A DNA stretch of 64,000 bases from Plantago major (taxonomy: Eukaryota; Streptophyta; Magnoliopsida; Lamiales; Plantaginaceae), in the NCBI GenBank assembly GCA_026545765.1, contig CM048841.1, positions 87,898,636 to 87,962,635 of the forward strand. The letters are read 5' to 3'. The translations under genes were made by a program, and so were the position numbers. The stretch's first letter is position 1. Every line of letters begins with the position of its first letter. The notes beneath the pieces are model-generated. The model saw only the letters and a list, made by a program, of their open reading frames with translations. It was not told the origin of the DNA and did not search any database. Shown one piece after another: positions 1 to 10,164 of the stretch.

Positions 1-320
1 AATTGGAAGATTCAGGTTTCGTGATCTGCACACAGAGAACTGGTTCGAGTTTCATCGTCGGTTCGTTTATCATTGAGATTGTGATCCTGTTTTCTCATTT
101 GATTGATTGAGGAGTATAGATAGTCGATTGAGCTTGATCTTTGTATAGATTGTATAAGCTTGTAATCGAATCTCAGTTGATATAAATATACGTGCTTGGT
201 TTCCCGTGGATGTAGGCTATTTTGGCCGAACCACGTAAATTCCGTGTTTCATCGTTTATGTTCTTGTTGATCAATTGATAATTGTTATTGTTTGGTTGAG
301 ATTATTGTTGTGACTCAACA
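1..320 (+). mobile_element. 3' part of a probable Ty1-copia LTR (remnant)
   Basis: The block at about 203-238 (CCGTGGATGTAGGC, a short spacer, CCGAACCACGTAAA) matches a motif that recurs near the end of many plant Ty1-copia LTRs. The sequence then runs to a TGACTCAACA that could be an LTR terminus at 320. No primer binding site follows (next bases GATACAGCAG), and the other LTR end lies outside the window, so this may be a solo LTR or a truncated element. No coding sequence is seen. Confidence 0.5.
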
Positions 321-459
321 GATACAGCAGTAGTCACACACTAATTATCAGTAATTTTTCTGCTGTCAGTGTTTATTCAAATCTCAAAGCTAGAGGTTCA
401 TGTGATCAGCATGTTACACCTCTTTACATGATCATAATACACATACCAATACGTTACGA

Positions 460-1065
460 TCAGAAAAACCTGATGATCTTGTGACATGCTGCTCGAGGAC
501 TAGCATGAAGTCCATGGTGATTGCGTATATGCTCGGGATAATAGTCATTTCTCCTGTTCAAGCCGGTGTCGTATAAGCTAGAGTGATATTGAGTACTAAA
601 ATCAGTAGCCTCACCTCCCATGAACTCCTGCATGTTATGATCATAGTAATTTGCATGACTATGCGCAATATTGTCAAAGTCTTGGAAGTATCCTGCATAG
701 CCATGAGTATGTTTGTCCAAGGTGTGATCATAGCGTGTGAAACCATGGGTGACTGGCTCAAGGCTTTGATGCCAGAGAGGGTGACTCATCATGTTGGTGG
801 TGGGGCGGTTTTTGTAGCTATAGTCTTGATCATCCTTGCTCAGCTGCAACTTCTTAAGCGCGATAAACTCCTCGGCCTTATAATCTATTTTGTTGCAACG
901 TTGAGGTTTGCGTCGAACCTTTTCAGATTGATGATCTTCTTCCATGGGATCTTTGACAGGTGTATGCACCCTATGCTCTCTTTCATAAAGCTCGTAGGCA
1001 TCTGGGGCACGTCTACTTGGCTGTTTCCCTTGCTTGTGATCATAGTGTCGTCCGAAAATTCTCAT
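460..1065 (-). CDS. His/Asp/Tyr-rich low-complexity protein, diverged paralogue of the FDKxSHG-repeat protein at 3253-4122
   Basis: I do not recognise a named family. The 201-aa frame is read from the ATG at 1065; the frame extends two codons upstream only through a TTG. Residues 1-90 are charged (MRIFGRHYDHKQGK..., then a KIDYKAEEFIALKK segment faintly like the AEEFI motif of DUF761 proteins). Residues 100-150 carry diverged copies of the neighbour's repeat (VTHGFTRYD, LDKHTHGYAGY, FDNIAHSHANYYD). The last 30 residues are basic and His-rich. No signal peptide or membrane segment is seen. A TATAAAT box lies about 110 bases upstream. The 3' flank (364-430) resembles the 3' flank of the 3253-4122 gene (about 3145-3210), supporting tandem duplication. 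An overlapping plus-strand frame of 174 codons is judged a shadow. Function unknown; a disordered, metal- or water-binding protein is speculation. Confidence 0.65.
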   Translation of the reverse strand: MRIFGRHYDHKQGKQPSRRAPDAYELYEREHRVHTPVKDPMEEDHQSEKVRRKPQRCNKIDYKAEEFIALKKLQLSKDDQDYSYKNRPTTNMMSHPLWHQSLEPVTHGFTRYDHTLDKHTHGYAGYFQDFDNIAHSHANYYDHNMQEFMGGEATDFSTQYHSSLYDTGLNRRNDYYPEHIRNHHGLHASPRAACHKIIRFF

Positions 1066-1174
1066 CTCCAATTTTGTTTTTCCTTAACCAACCAAGGTTT
1101 AATTTAAGAGTTTGTTGGAATGACAGTCTGCTGTCTGCTGTGTGGTGATAAAATTTATTTCTTGTTTGAGCTTG

Positions 1175-1181
1175 ATTTATA
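1175..1181 (-). promoter_or_regulatory. TATA box of the 460-1065 gene
   Basis: On the minus strand this reads TATAAAT within GCTATAAATC, 110-116 bases before the ATG. A GCATGCAA word (RY-type element, known from seed promoters) lies just upstream at 1193-1200. Position and sequence fit a plant core promoter; seed expression is inference only. Confidence 0.5.
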
Positions 1182-1530
1182 GCTCAATGTGTGCATGCAA
1201 TGGTGCAAGGAATTTGATTCCTGGTTTCGACTTTCAAATGCAAATGGATAAAGAAGAGGGGTAACAATTGATTCTTGGTCAAGATACTACAGATACAATT
1301 CCAAATACAAATCCTGATTAATTTGCACCTGATTCTCTGATTAATCTATGTGAGTTCCATCAATGATAATAGGGATCAATTGATCCTCTCTTGAGAGTTT
1401 ATAGAAAAGTCACTAGTTTGGTCCAGAATCTGCCTAAAATGTAATAGAAAAAAAAAACAAATGTTTCTGGAACTGGAATCTATCTTTGCATATCTGTGTG
1501 TGGAAGGAAAACAAATATTATATGTACATT

Positions 1531-2640
1531 GATAGGCTTTATATATCCTGCTGATTGTACATTATTCTTCAGTATGCATAAGATCCCAGGTTCCTCATCC
1601 AAATATTCCATTCTTGTCTCTTTTTTTGTTTATTTTACAATCAAATATCTGCTCTGGTTTATCTGGATCAGGGTGTTATTGAGCAGGGAGGACCAGAATT
1701 TTATGGAACAAGAATTTTACTATCTTCGCATAATTTGCCAAATTAGTTACCGAAACAGAAATTATTAGAAGATGTGGATAACATTCGCCAAATGTACATC
1801 TATGGATTTCTTCTGCAGACCATTATCCTAATGATTGTTCGTTACTCTTGAGCAATATGTGCTAAAGTGACACCATTTTTATTGAAAGTTTTACGTGTTC
1901 CTTATTTCATCACCAAATTAATGTCTGCTGCTTCTGCCTGATCTGGATTATTTCATCACCAAATTAATGTCTGCTGCTTCTGTCTGATCTGGATTATTAA
2001 TCTGAGGTGCCTGTTCAAGAGTGATCATTTTGAGCACTGGACTGAGGTAGCTGTATTTTGGCTCAAATTTCACAATTAGAAATTTGATAGGCTTTATTAA
2101 CCGACTAATAGTATATATATATCCTGCTGAGAGTACATTAATTATACTTGAGTATGCATAAGATCCCAGGTTCCTTGTTGAAATATTCAATTGTTGTTTC
2201 TTTACTTTCTTTTTTTTTTTTATCAAATATCTGCTATTCTGCTGTGGTGTATCTGTATCAGGGCGTTCTTGAGCAGTGAGCACCTGCAGAAGTTTATGGA
2301 ACAAGAATTTTACTTAATTCGCATAATTTGCCAAATTAGTTACCGAAACAAGAACTTTTAGAAGCTGTGGCTAACATTCAATGGAATATACATTGATGGA
2401 CTTCTTCAGTAGACCATTATCCTGCTGATTGTTCGTTACTCTTGAGCAATATGTGCTGAAGTAACACCGTTTTCTATTGAAAGTTTTAAGTGTTCCTTCT
2501 TTCCTCATCAAATGTCTGCTTCTTCTGTCTAATCAGGATTATCAATCTGAGGCCCAGTGTGAATTTAATCATCATTTTGAGCACTGAGCTGAGGTGGCAG
2601 TATTTTGGATCAAATTTCACAAATAGAGATTTGGTTTTGC
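1531..2640. repeat. Tandem duplication, two abutting copies of about 555 bp
   Basis: Copy 1 (1531-2084) and copy 2 (2085-2640) share, in order, GATAGGCTTT, ATATATCCTGCTGA, AGTATGCATAAGATCCCAGG, the TGCCAAATTAGTTACCGAAAC block, GTTCGTTACTCTTGAGCAAT and a TTTTGAGCACTG block. They differ by many substitutions and small indels, so the duplication is not recent. It lies between the two repeat-protein genes. No frame is convincingly coding. Confidence 0.85.
1904..1995. repeat. 46-bp tandem repeat, two copies
   Basis: The units at 1904-1949 and 1950-1995 (beginning ATTTCATCACCAAATTAATG) differ by a single base (TGCCTG versus TGTCTG). The corresponding part of the second 555-bp copy has only one unit, so this event came after the larger duplication. 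Confidence 0.9.
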
Positions 2641-3144
2641 TTTGATTAGCCCTGTTATAATCAACCAGTATTAGCCCTGTTTTCAGATCAGAAGAGGATG
2701 AGCTTTAAGTTATAGTTAAAAATAGTTAATTACAATCATTGTATGGTACACAGAATCCATCCTGTTTGATCTATACCACTCCCATTTTCCCCATCTTTAA
2801 CGAGTTGAACTATCCACCGTGAAATTTATACCTCGAAACATGACTGAAAAAAAAGAACCGTATCATTCTACGTGCAGAACATAAGTGTCAACCAGATAGA
2901 ATTTGGCAAAACAAGATCAGATATCATTGTCCGAGCCAGAAGAACGATCAAACCGATGATCAGTTTCTGCTATTTTTACATAAGATGGACCATAATATTG
3001 GAAGCATGAAGCCACAAACATTATCCATCTGCAAGTAACTTCACTACAAGTCTATAACATAAATGAGACATATACATGCTTATTAATTAGTATTTCTTTA
3101 AATCACTTTGTAACACCAATATTAGCTCCACTCTATTTTGGTGC
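2641..3144. other. Intergenic sequence, nothing recognised
   Basis: AT-rich sequence between the 555-bp tandem repeat and the 3' flank of the second repeat-protein gene. I see no coding frame, RNA gene or element end. Confidence 0.5.
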
Positions 3145-3252
3145 CTTCAGTGTTTATTCAAAGAGGTTCTTGTGCTAATGCATCACTCTTTAACACAATA
3201 CATGACTCAAATTAAACAATACAAATTCCATAGTCTCATAAGTGGTTCAATA

Positions 3253-4122
3253 TCAAAAGTCACTAATGCCTTTGAAGTTCCAAGTTGGAGTAGCCCCCTT
3301 CTTCACAGGTGCAATAGGGCGATGGCCCCCCATGGGCATCGGAGACCCATGTTGACCTCCCATGTGCATGGGGGATCCATGGTGAACCGCGTATCCTCCA
3401 CTCTGATCATAATTATGAGGCTTGCCGCTCCCGAACTTATTACCATAGCCAGGAGAGCCATGTTGGTTGCCTCCATTGCCATAGAAGTCATTTCCACTTT
3501 CGAAATGGCTTGCTTGGTGTTGAGGAGCATTGTGGCCTCCTCCTTGCTTGAATTTGTCAAAGCTCAAATTGAAACCTGCTGCAAAACTACCAAGTGACGT
3601 TTTGTTATTCGGTTGGCCATGAGACATTTTGTCGAAGTTGTGGCCGTTTCCTGCATAACCATGAGTGACTTTGTCAAAGTTCTGTGGACCATGAGACATC
3701 TTGTCGAAGTTGTGACCGTTGCCTGGGTAACCATGAGACCCCTTATCAAAGTTTGGTTGGCCATGAGACATCTTGTCGAAGTTCTGGGCATCGTAACCAT
3801 TCTGCTCATAGCCTCCATATCCACGATGACTGAACTTGTCTAAGTTCTGATCATGGCCTCCAAAACCATGCCCAGTTTTGTCGAAGCTGTGATCCTGGCT
3901 TGCATAACCACCAGCACCATGGCTGAATTTGTCCAAGTTGTGAGTGTTGCCTGCTGCATAACCATGGCTGGGCTTATCGAAGCTCTGCTGGTAGTCGTGG
4001 ACTGGGGGTGTAGGATAATGACCGGCCTTCATCCCGGAGCTGCTGTTGTACTGAAACTCATCCTTGTTCGAGTAGTCTGCCTCCTCGTAGTAGCCCTGGT
4101 TATAGGCCGGATACATCTGCAT
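3253..4122 (-). CDS. FDKxSHG tandem-repeat protein, His/Gly/Asn-rich, 289 aa, unknown function
   Basis: A single open frame starts at an ATG (MQMYPAYNQGYYEEADY). Residues 1-46 are Tyr-rich and acidic. About residues 47-190 contain ten copies of a [F/L]DKxSHG-type core (FDKPSHGY, LDKFSHG, FDKTGHG, FDKMSHG and others) separated by Gly/Asn/Gln/His spacers. In the middle they group into a 24-residue higher-order unit that is an exact 72-bp period in the DNA. The C-terminus has HGSPMHMGG and HGSPMPMGG followed by a conserved-looking tail ending NFKGISDF. No transmembrane helix, signal peptide or known catalytic domain is visible. The His/Met/Gly composition would suit metal binding or a disordered protectant; both are inference. 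It could also be a precursor with repeated peptide cores, but there is no BURP domain or secretory signal to support that. The gene has its own TATA-like box and a diverged neighbour at 460-1065. Confidence 0.85.
   Translation of the reverse strand: MQMYPAYNQGYYEEADYSNKDEFQYNSSSGMKAGHYPTPPVHDYQQSFDKPSHGYAAGNTHNLDKFSHGAGGYASQDHSFDKTGHGFGGHDQNLDKFSHRGYGGYEQNGYDAQNFDKMSHGQPNFDKGSHGYPGNGHNFDKMSHGPQNFDKVTHGYAGNGHNFDKMSHGQPNNKTSLGSFAAGFNLSFDKFKQGGGHNAPQHQASHFESGNDFYGNGGNQHGSPGYGNKFGSGKPHNYDQSGGYAVHHGSPMHMGGQHGSPMPMGGHRPIAPVKKGATPTWNFKGISDF
3618..3800 (-). repeat. 72-bp in-frame tandem repeat inside the FDKxSHG gene
   Basis: The word CATGAGACAT (plus strand) recurs at 3618, 3690 and 3762, exactly 72 bp apart, and flanking sequence repeats with it. 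Each 72-bp unit codes two FDKxSHG cores plus a Gly/Asn/His spacer, so copy number can change without breaking the frame. Confidence 0.9.
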
Positions 4123-4191
4123 TTTGACGTTTAAGTTGTTTGTTTGTTTGTTTGCAGATTGTTGTTGTGATTTGAGTTCTGGGGTTGATGG

Positions 4192-4199
4192 TTAATATA
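4192..4199 (-). promoter_or_regulatory. TATA-like box of the FDKxSHG gene
   Basis: The minus strand reads TATATTAA 70-77 bases before the ATG. GCATGCATACATG (RY-type CATGCA words) lies about 55 bases further upstream at about 4252-4264, as in the neighbouring paralogue. Confidence 0.45.
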
Positions 4200-6355
4200 G
4201 GTCACCTGATGATTCCAATTTGATCAAGATTGAATCTGATTCTTGTCTTTTGCATGCATACATGTTCACATTGCATTGAATTTGATACTATAGTTTGTGA
4301 TTTGGCAATGGAATTCCATTGAGTTAATTGTTAGAGATTGATTCTCCAACATGATGATGTTACTGTCAATTATGGGTTCTCTTATCTTGGTTCTACTTTC
4401 AACCCAGTGGATTTCGAAATCATCAAGAATAATGTAGTACATCAACTTTCGGTGAAAGAAAGAATTTAAACCTTTAATTTTGTCATTGAGCCTGAGAATT
4501 TAACTAACTATGGTTTATTGTCTTGGAGCATTTTTTACTTCATAAAGAAGCATTTTCCAGATTCAAAATCTGTGGATGATTATTTTGGACAAGAAATAGT
4601 GTCACGTGTCGACGTGATAGCTATTAAAACCGGTAAAACCCGCTCTTTCAGTATTCCACTAAAAAAAAAAAAACTCGGGATTACAATTAAGAGCAAGTCT
4701 TGTGAAAGATTGATGTTCCACAACATTCAACAATAAGAAAACCCTACATTATATTAGTAAAAGTAGGTAAAGGTGTCAAACACTATGCCAAACACTTAGG
4801 AACGAAGTACTGTAGTATATAATATTTACTCATATTCAGGAAAAATCACGACTTTTAGAAAAATAGAACCTTGTAAAATTTATTTTTTCTCATTTCTTTT
4901 TTAAACTTCAATCTTTATCATTTTAAATGCCGTTAATGAATTAAATTGACAGTATATTAACTTAGAAGAATTGCAATACTAGACAATAAAAATTAGAATA
5001 AATCCCACATAAGCAATATAAACTAAAATGCAAATAATAAAATTAAAACACTATAAAATCATAAGATCATATGCCTCATTATCAATACCCCTAAATCAAC
5101 ATGGAATCTCAAAACTCTCCAAAGTACAACTAAAACCTTTTTCTTAAATATAAATTTTGAGTATTTGTTACAAATCTAGAAAGATCTCGGTTTGGTAAGA
5201 ATCCCAGACATATTTTGAAACCAAGATGCTGACCCCATGATCATAAATCCAAGCAGCACTATGTGGCTTGTGAAGACATGAGATCATATGATTTTGTCTA
5301 GATTTGAGAAAATACAAGTTGACATGTTCTATGTTCTGTGGTTTCTTTTGCCTTGCTTCAAAATGAAGGTGTTTTTACAACTTTGGGTGAAAACATGAAA
5401 ATACTGATCTATCACACCTCAGTTCCAAGAAATACAGAGCAAATATGCACCTGTATTTCACATTCATCACAAGAAGAAAGGAATATGAAGAATAAACATG
5501 ATGCTGTTTCAACAAATTGCTTTGCTATTATTCTAATTGAACACCTGTGTTAGTGAAATTATTGTAAGACAATGAATCAAATTGAGTATTATTTCTTTAC
5601 CAGATACCCACATGTTGTTAAATGATAACTTACCAGCTTGTTCATCAAGTTCCAAATAACTAATGATATTTTCAGTATCTGCAAATTATAGGAAGAAGAG
5701 GACAGTTGTCATATGGTCAAGAATTGCACATAAGTGGCTGTCAATGATTATTATCTTCCTGATGAGGATATTACCAGACATGCCAACTTTGAACAAATAA
5801 CAATTCATCAAGACCATATATTATTGAAAGGCATCAGATTCTATCTTCACTTGACCTTGACCTTGACAAATAACTGGTTCCAGGACATTGAGCCACAAAC
5901 ACAGTTCTTCATAAACCTTGTAAAAAAAGAAGATAGAATCGAAAGCAGAGCAAGTTCAGTACAATGACTCATAAACTGCATATCAATTAGACGAGTTAGC
6001 CCTAACTCAAAAAACTTCCTGGCATCAGGAAACACATTGAACCTCTTATGGGAGGGTGCATAACACAAGTCATGTTACACTAGAACAGAACAATAAGCAC
6101 CCCCGAATACATGTTCTAGTGTCATGGCTAACTCCATTCGCATGAAAACCAACTCTAACAAAACAGAAGTATATACAAACTCACTCCAGAAATCCAAGAA
6201 TTGTTTCCAGTTTTTCCCCCCCAAAAGACTGTAAAAAAGAATGATGTAAATATGGCGTTGTCATAAAAGCAACACACCTCAGTCATCAATAGTCCATGGG
6301 GAGACAGAGCTGCCGACCTATACAGAAAGCACACATTACATTCCTTCTATCAAAC
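4200..6355. other. Intergenic region, no gene recognised
   Basis: AT-rich DNA between the repeat-protein gene and the 3' end of the glycosyltransferase gene. Open frames here are under 80 codons and have no recognisable motifs. The part from about 6070 to 6355 is probably 3' UTR of the glycosyltransferase gene, which is inference from position. Confidence 0.5.
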
Positions 6356-8175
6356 TCAACCACTCTCCCTTAAGCAATTCCCAGGTAACAAAAACTTCAA
6401 TTCATCGGCCTTCTCCAACAGATATGCAGGGAGATGCACGGCTGAGTATGAATGAGGAATAGGTCCCATTTTTCCGATTATCTCTTTGAAAGTGTACTCT
6501 TCTGGAAGCATGTCGAACAAATCAGCGCCTTTGCAAATCACTCTCTGGAGTCTTTTTGGATTCAAGAAATGAGAGAACCTGACCCTGTCCACATGACTGT
6601 AAGCTTTCATCTTGAACGTAAATTCACTGATATGGCGAAAGCAGAAGCTACAGTGCCAACCAGCATCAGCCAAAATTAAATCAGACTGGCGATAGTGAGC
6701 ATATTTTGTCTTTCCAGATTGGTAAACATGGGCTGAGGCTCGCCAGCTGTTATTATCAACAAGAAACTCAAACGAATAGAGATAGTTCTTCAGACGAAGG
6801 TGGAGGATAGGAGGTATGTCATCACACCATCTTAAAAGATTAATAGTGTGCCGACTCGGTATTTCATCCACGTCAGACATAATTAACAAGTCACCATCTT
6901 CAATTTCCGCTTGTTTCAGAAGATAATCCAAGGATAGTCTCTGATACGCTTCTTCGATGAACGGATTTTCACCTTTCTTGAATTTACCAGGTATTTGACC
7001 ATAGGTCAAGCGTGGCTTAACAAATTCAAACTGATCTTGAACAGAAGAAAAGACCAGAGGCTTTGGTAGTCCAGTGAATGTCGAATTTGACTCGAGCAAG
7101 ACGAATTCGTTCACATAAGGGTGCAACTCCTTCCATCGGACTTTAAGTATATCTACCTCATTGCTGAACAATACTGCATCGTAAACACGCCTCGGAAACT
7201 CACGGATCCCCCAACCATGAAGCTTACAGAGATTCTCCATGGAGACATTCTCATGGTAATAATGAGGTATTTCATGGAAAGGCTTCGGGGGGTTTTCCCA
7301 TAGGGGTCTCAAGAAGTAAGTGATCTTCTGCCCATGTACATATATAACAGAGAGGCATGTCGGAACCAATACGAGCAGGAAGATCAATGCCTTTATATCG
7401 AGTCCCCTTAGAATACATTTTAATCTTGATATGCTCATGGGCCGTACCGAATCCTTCTGGTTGAGAGAGAACATAGAAGGATTACAAACCAAGCAAAACA
7501 AATGAACTAGATATTACCTCCAACAGATAAACTGTTACATCCTACTTGAAACACACATCCTCATAAATGAACAAGTTTTTCAATGCCCGAATTATTCCAT
7601 TTAGTTCAGCTTATATATACCAAACAAAGAAGAGAGAATTCAGGAGAAACACATGAATACACACTTAAACAGTACAAACAGATGAAAAATGAAGTATATT
7701 AGCCAAAAGAGAAAAAGAGCTACAGAGAAAATTCTTGAAAAGGCACGGGATCTATTAAAAAAGGAACGTATGTACAGTGGAGAAGGAATTTGATCTATGC
7801 AATTTCATCACATTAAAAACTGAAATGGCATCCTCAGGACCTCAGCTAGTCCAATCAGAAAGAAAAAAATCCCAACTTTCCCTCTTTAGCAGCAAACCCA
7901 GAACCCAAAGCTTCAAGCTTTTCACCCCCAAATCAAAGCAACATAAAAACTAAACAAAACGCACAAGATTGAAAATTCCAAACTGAGCTCAGAATGCAGA
8001 ATCCAACCCAATCAGTTCAAAGCAAGCATTAAAAACCTTACCTTTTCCATTCAAACATACATTAACTATTTAACTGCAATTGAAGAGAGAAGAGGACATA
8101 AAATACCTCGTCACAAGCACCGCCACAAATATCATCGGTCTTTTTGGAGCAATAATGAGATCCACCTTCTGCCAT
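6356..8175 (-). CDS. Glycosyltransferase family 17 protein (beta-1,4-mannosyl-glycoprotein beta-1,4-GlcNAc-transferase-like), two exons
   Basis: Exon 1 is 8107-8175 (23 codons, starts [15 protein letters not shown], ends at a GAG before a GTATTT donor). A phase-0 intron of 650 bp (7457-8106) ends in CAACCAG. Exon 2 is 6356-7456. The 389-aa product is close to the roughly 390 aa usual for plant GT17 proteins. A type II membrane anchor lies at about residues 46-64, after a basic [13 protein letters not shown] stretch. The lumenal domain has the motifs expected of the family: [27 protein letters not shown], an acidic SDVDEIP at about 217-223 (likely donor/metal site) and [14 protein letters not shown]. 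Animal GT17 (MGAT3) adds bisecting GlcNAc in the Golgi; the plant proteins share the fold but their acceptor is not established. Without exon 1 the frame could be read as starting at a different Met (7501), but that segment lies in the intron. Confidence 0.93.
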
Positions 8176-9120
8176 CGCACACACCTTCTCCCAAAATCTG
8201 GATAGAATCAGCATGTCCCAATCACTCTAAACCCTAAAGTGAAGATCAGCTCAAAATGCAACAGAAAATGGTTTTATCCTTCAAAGGGAATTTAGGGTGG
8301 GTCAGAGAGAGGAGAAGGGATGTAATAGGAGGAGACTAGGGGAAGAAGAGATTGTCGCAAATAATTTAAAAAAAAAAAAAACCTAATATTTGTTTTCTAT
8401 TTATGACCCCAAAAAAACAAGAATTTTTGAAATCAACAAAAGGGAAATGATATTTTATATAAAAAAGTAAAAAATTGCCGGAAGTTGTTTGCGAGAGGAA
8501 ACAAGAGGACACAAGGAGCTGGGTGTGTTGCAGGGTGCCTAGTGAAAGATTGGCAGTTGTAAAGATTACTACAAGGGAAAGGAAGAAAGGAAGCCGTTTG
8601 GTTCTCTTGTCTTCTACCCCATTCCTAATTCTAACAGCTATTATTACCTGGAGTGGGGCTTTGGTACCGTATATTCCGACTCCAATCGGGATTGGAATTT
8701 TCGAGGAAAATCCGTAGAAATTTAAATACTTGCGACGTTTTTTTGAATCTCGATTATGTGAAGTTTCAAGATTTGATACGTTTCAACATAAATTTTGGAT
8801 GGTAATGGGATTGATTTTTGTGAAGGGTTGGAATTTGAAAGTACTATGTTTTTTATATTGAAAAAGTGTTCCTTTTGGAATACTGTTATTTATGATAATA
8901 TATGTAAATTCGAATTACCTTTTGTGCTGGTAAACTTAAGAGTAAGATAATTTAAAGATTAAACTACAGTATATTTCAAGTTATTCTTTTTATTTTATTC
9001 TTATTAGTGAAAATTAAAAGGAGAGTTTTTTGTGACCTATGAGGAGCTGTATGAGGTGAAAATTTCATGTACGGTGCATGAAACATGATTGTCATTATAT
9101 TAAAATATTTTTGAATTTTC
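8176..9120. other. 5' flank of the GT17 gene and AT-rich intergenic DNA
   Basis: About 8176-8340 is probably 5' UTR and core promoter of the GT17 gene (purine/pyrimidine-skewed, no clear TATA). An 80-codon frame at 8475-8717 has no recognisable motif and is not called. Otherwise I see nothing. Confidence 0.4.
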
Positions 9121-9145
9121 TATTGAGTTATATACTAGTAAATGA

Positions 9146-9164
9146 CCCGTCGATACTCGACGGG
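9146..9164. repeat. Perfect 8-bp stem hairpin CCCGTCGA-TAC-TCGACGGG, Helitron-terminus-like context
   Basis: The hairpin is preceded by TATACTAGTAAATGA. A TACTA-rich start followed by a CCCGTGC/GCACGGG-type stem is typical of the 5' end region of many plant Helitron-related repeats. No 3' CTRR end with hairpin was identified, so the element class is a guess. Confidence 0.35.
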
Positions 9165-9740
9165 GAATTCCTATAAAGTCTAAAACTTTTACGATAATAT
9201 ATCTCAATTTACAAACATATTAATTTTACAATGAGTTAGAACTCATGATCCAAAGTTATTACCATTTCGTACAAAGTCATCCTACGTACGGTTTGTAAAA
9301 AATTAAAAGAAGTATTTATAATGAAAGTGAACACTATTAAATACTCCTATATTATATTTAAAACATAATATTATTTCATAATTTGTATAATTCTACTTTA
9401 TACCATATGCATCACTCTATTTGACCCATCAATAGTTTAAGTAGAGGCCTTACCCGTCTATACCCATTCATATTAGGCGGGTCCAGGTTCAGATCCCACC
9501 CTTTCCAATTAGACCATACCATTTGAATATTTTAAATAGTTCAGGGTCCAAACCCTGAACATAAATGGGCAAATGGGTCCCAATGCTAAAAAAGGTATTT
9601 TAGTGGAGCATGTAAACTTATAAAGATGTTGTTTATAAAGAAGGACATCAATCATAAAATGTAATCCAACGTTTACATGTTTCTATAGAATTTTCTTTGC
9701 CCCACCAAAAAAAAAAGAATTTCTTTTAATTTGACTAACA
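9165..9740. other. AT-rich intergenic sequence, nothing recognised
   Basis: No coding frame or element terminus is seen beyond the hairpin just upstream. Confidence 0.4.
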
Positions 9741-9979
9741 TACACTCCCTCCATCTCGCGGATCCAGACACAAATTTTAAGAGAATGGTGAATAAAGTAG
9801 AAGATATAGTGAATAAACTAGGAGAGAAAGTGGGTAAAATATGAGAGATAGTGAATACAGTATGAGAGCGAGAGAGTTAATAAAGTAGTAGAGAGATTAT
9901 CCATTTAAGGGAGGAGAAGTTGAAATTGGAACTTTCCAAAATGAAACGTGAGAAATTTAACCCAAATGGAGGGAGGATA
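9741..9979. mobile_element. Stowaway-like MITE, about 235 bp
   Basis: The left end CACTCCCTCCATCTC and right end AAATGGAGGGAGGA are inverted repeats of the CTCCCTCC type used by Stowaway (Tc1/mariner-derived) MITEs. TA dinucleotides at 9741-9742 and 9978-9979 fit the usual TA target duplication. The interior is AT/GA-rich with no coding frame. Confidence 0.65.
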
Positions 9980-10164
9980 GAGTTTTATATGTTTATGTGG
10001 AAATATTTCGGGTGGTCCAGGGCTCTGGCTCCCCAAACTTTTTTTTTTCCTTTTAATTTCACTAATATGATTCTTTACATGTTTCGGTAAAAATATTTTT
10101 GAGTGGTCCCCAGACTTTTTCTTCACTAATAATCTAATATTATTCTTAACATGTTTTGGTGAAT

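Noticed and set aside
583..1107. Plus-strand 174-codon frame
   Set aside because: It overlaps the repeat-protein gene on the other strand. Its hydrophobic composition is what the complement of His/Asp/Met-rich repeats gives, and the minus-strand frame shares repeats with the neighbour.
3172..4134. Plus-strand frames of 76-141 codons opposite the FDKxSHG gene
   Set aside because: They are complements of the 72-bp repeat and have no independent motifs.
8475..8717. 80-codon plus-strand frame upstream of the GT17 gene
   Set aside because: No motif, and composition like the surrounding intergenic DNA.
9480..9500. GGTTCAGATCCCACC, resembling a tRNA/SINE B box
   Set aside because: No A box at the proper distance and no cloverleaf could be drawn.
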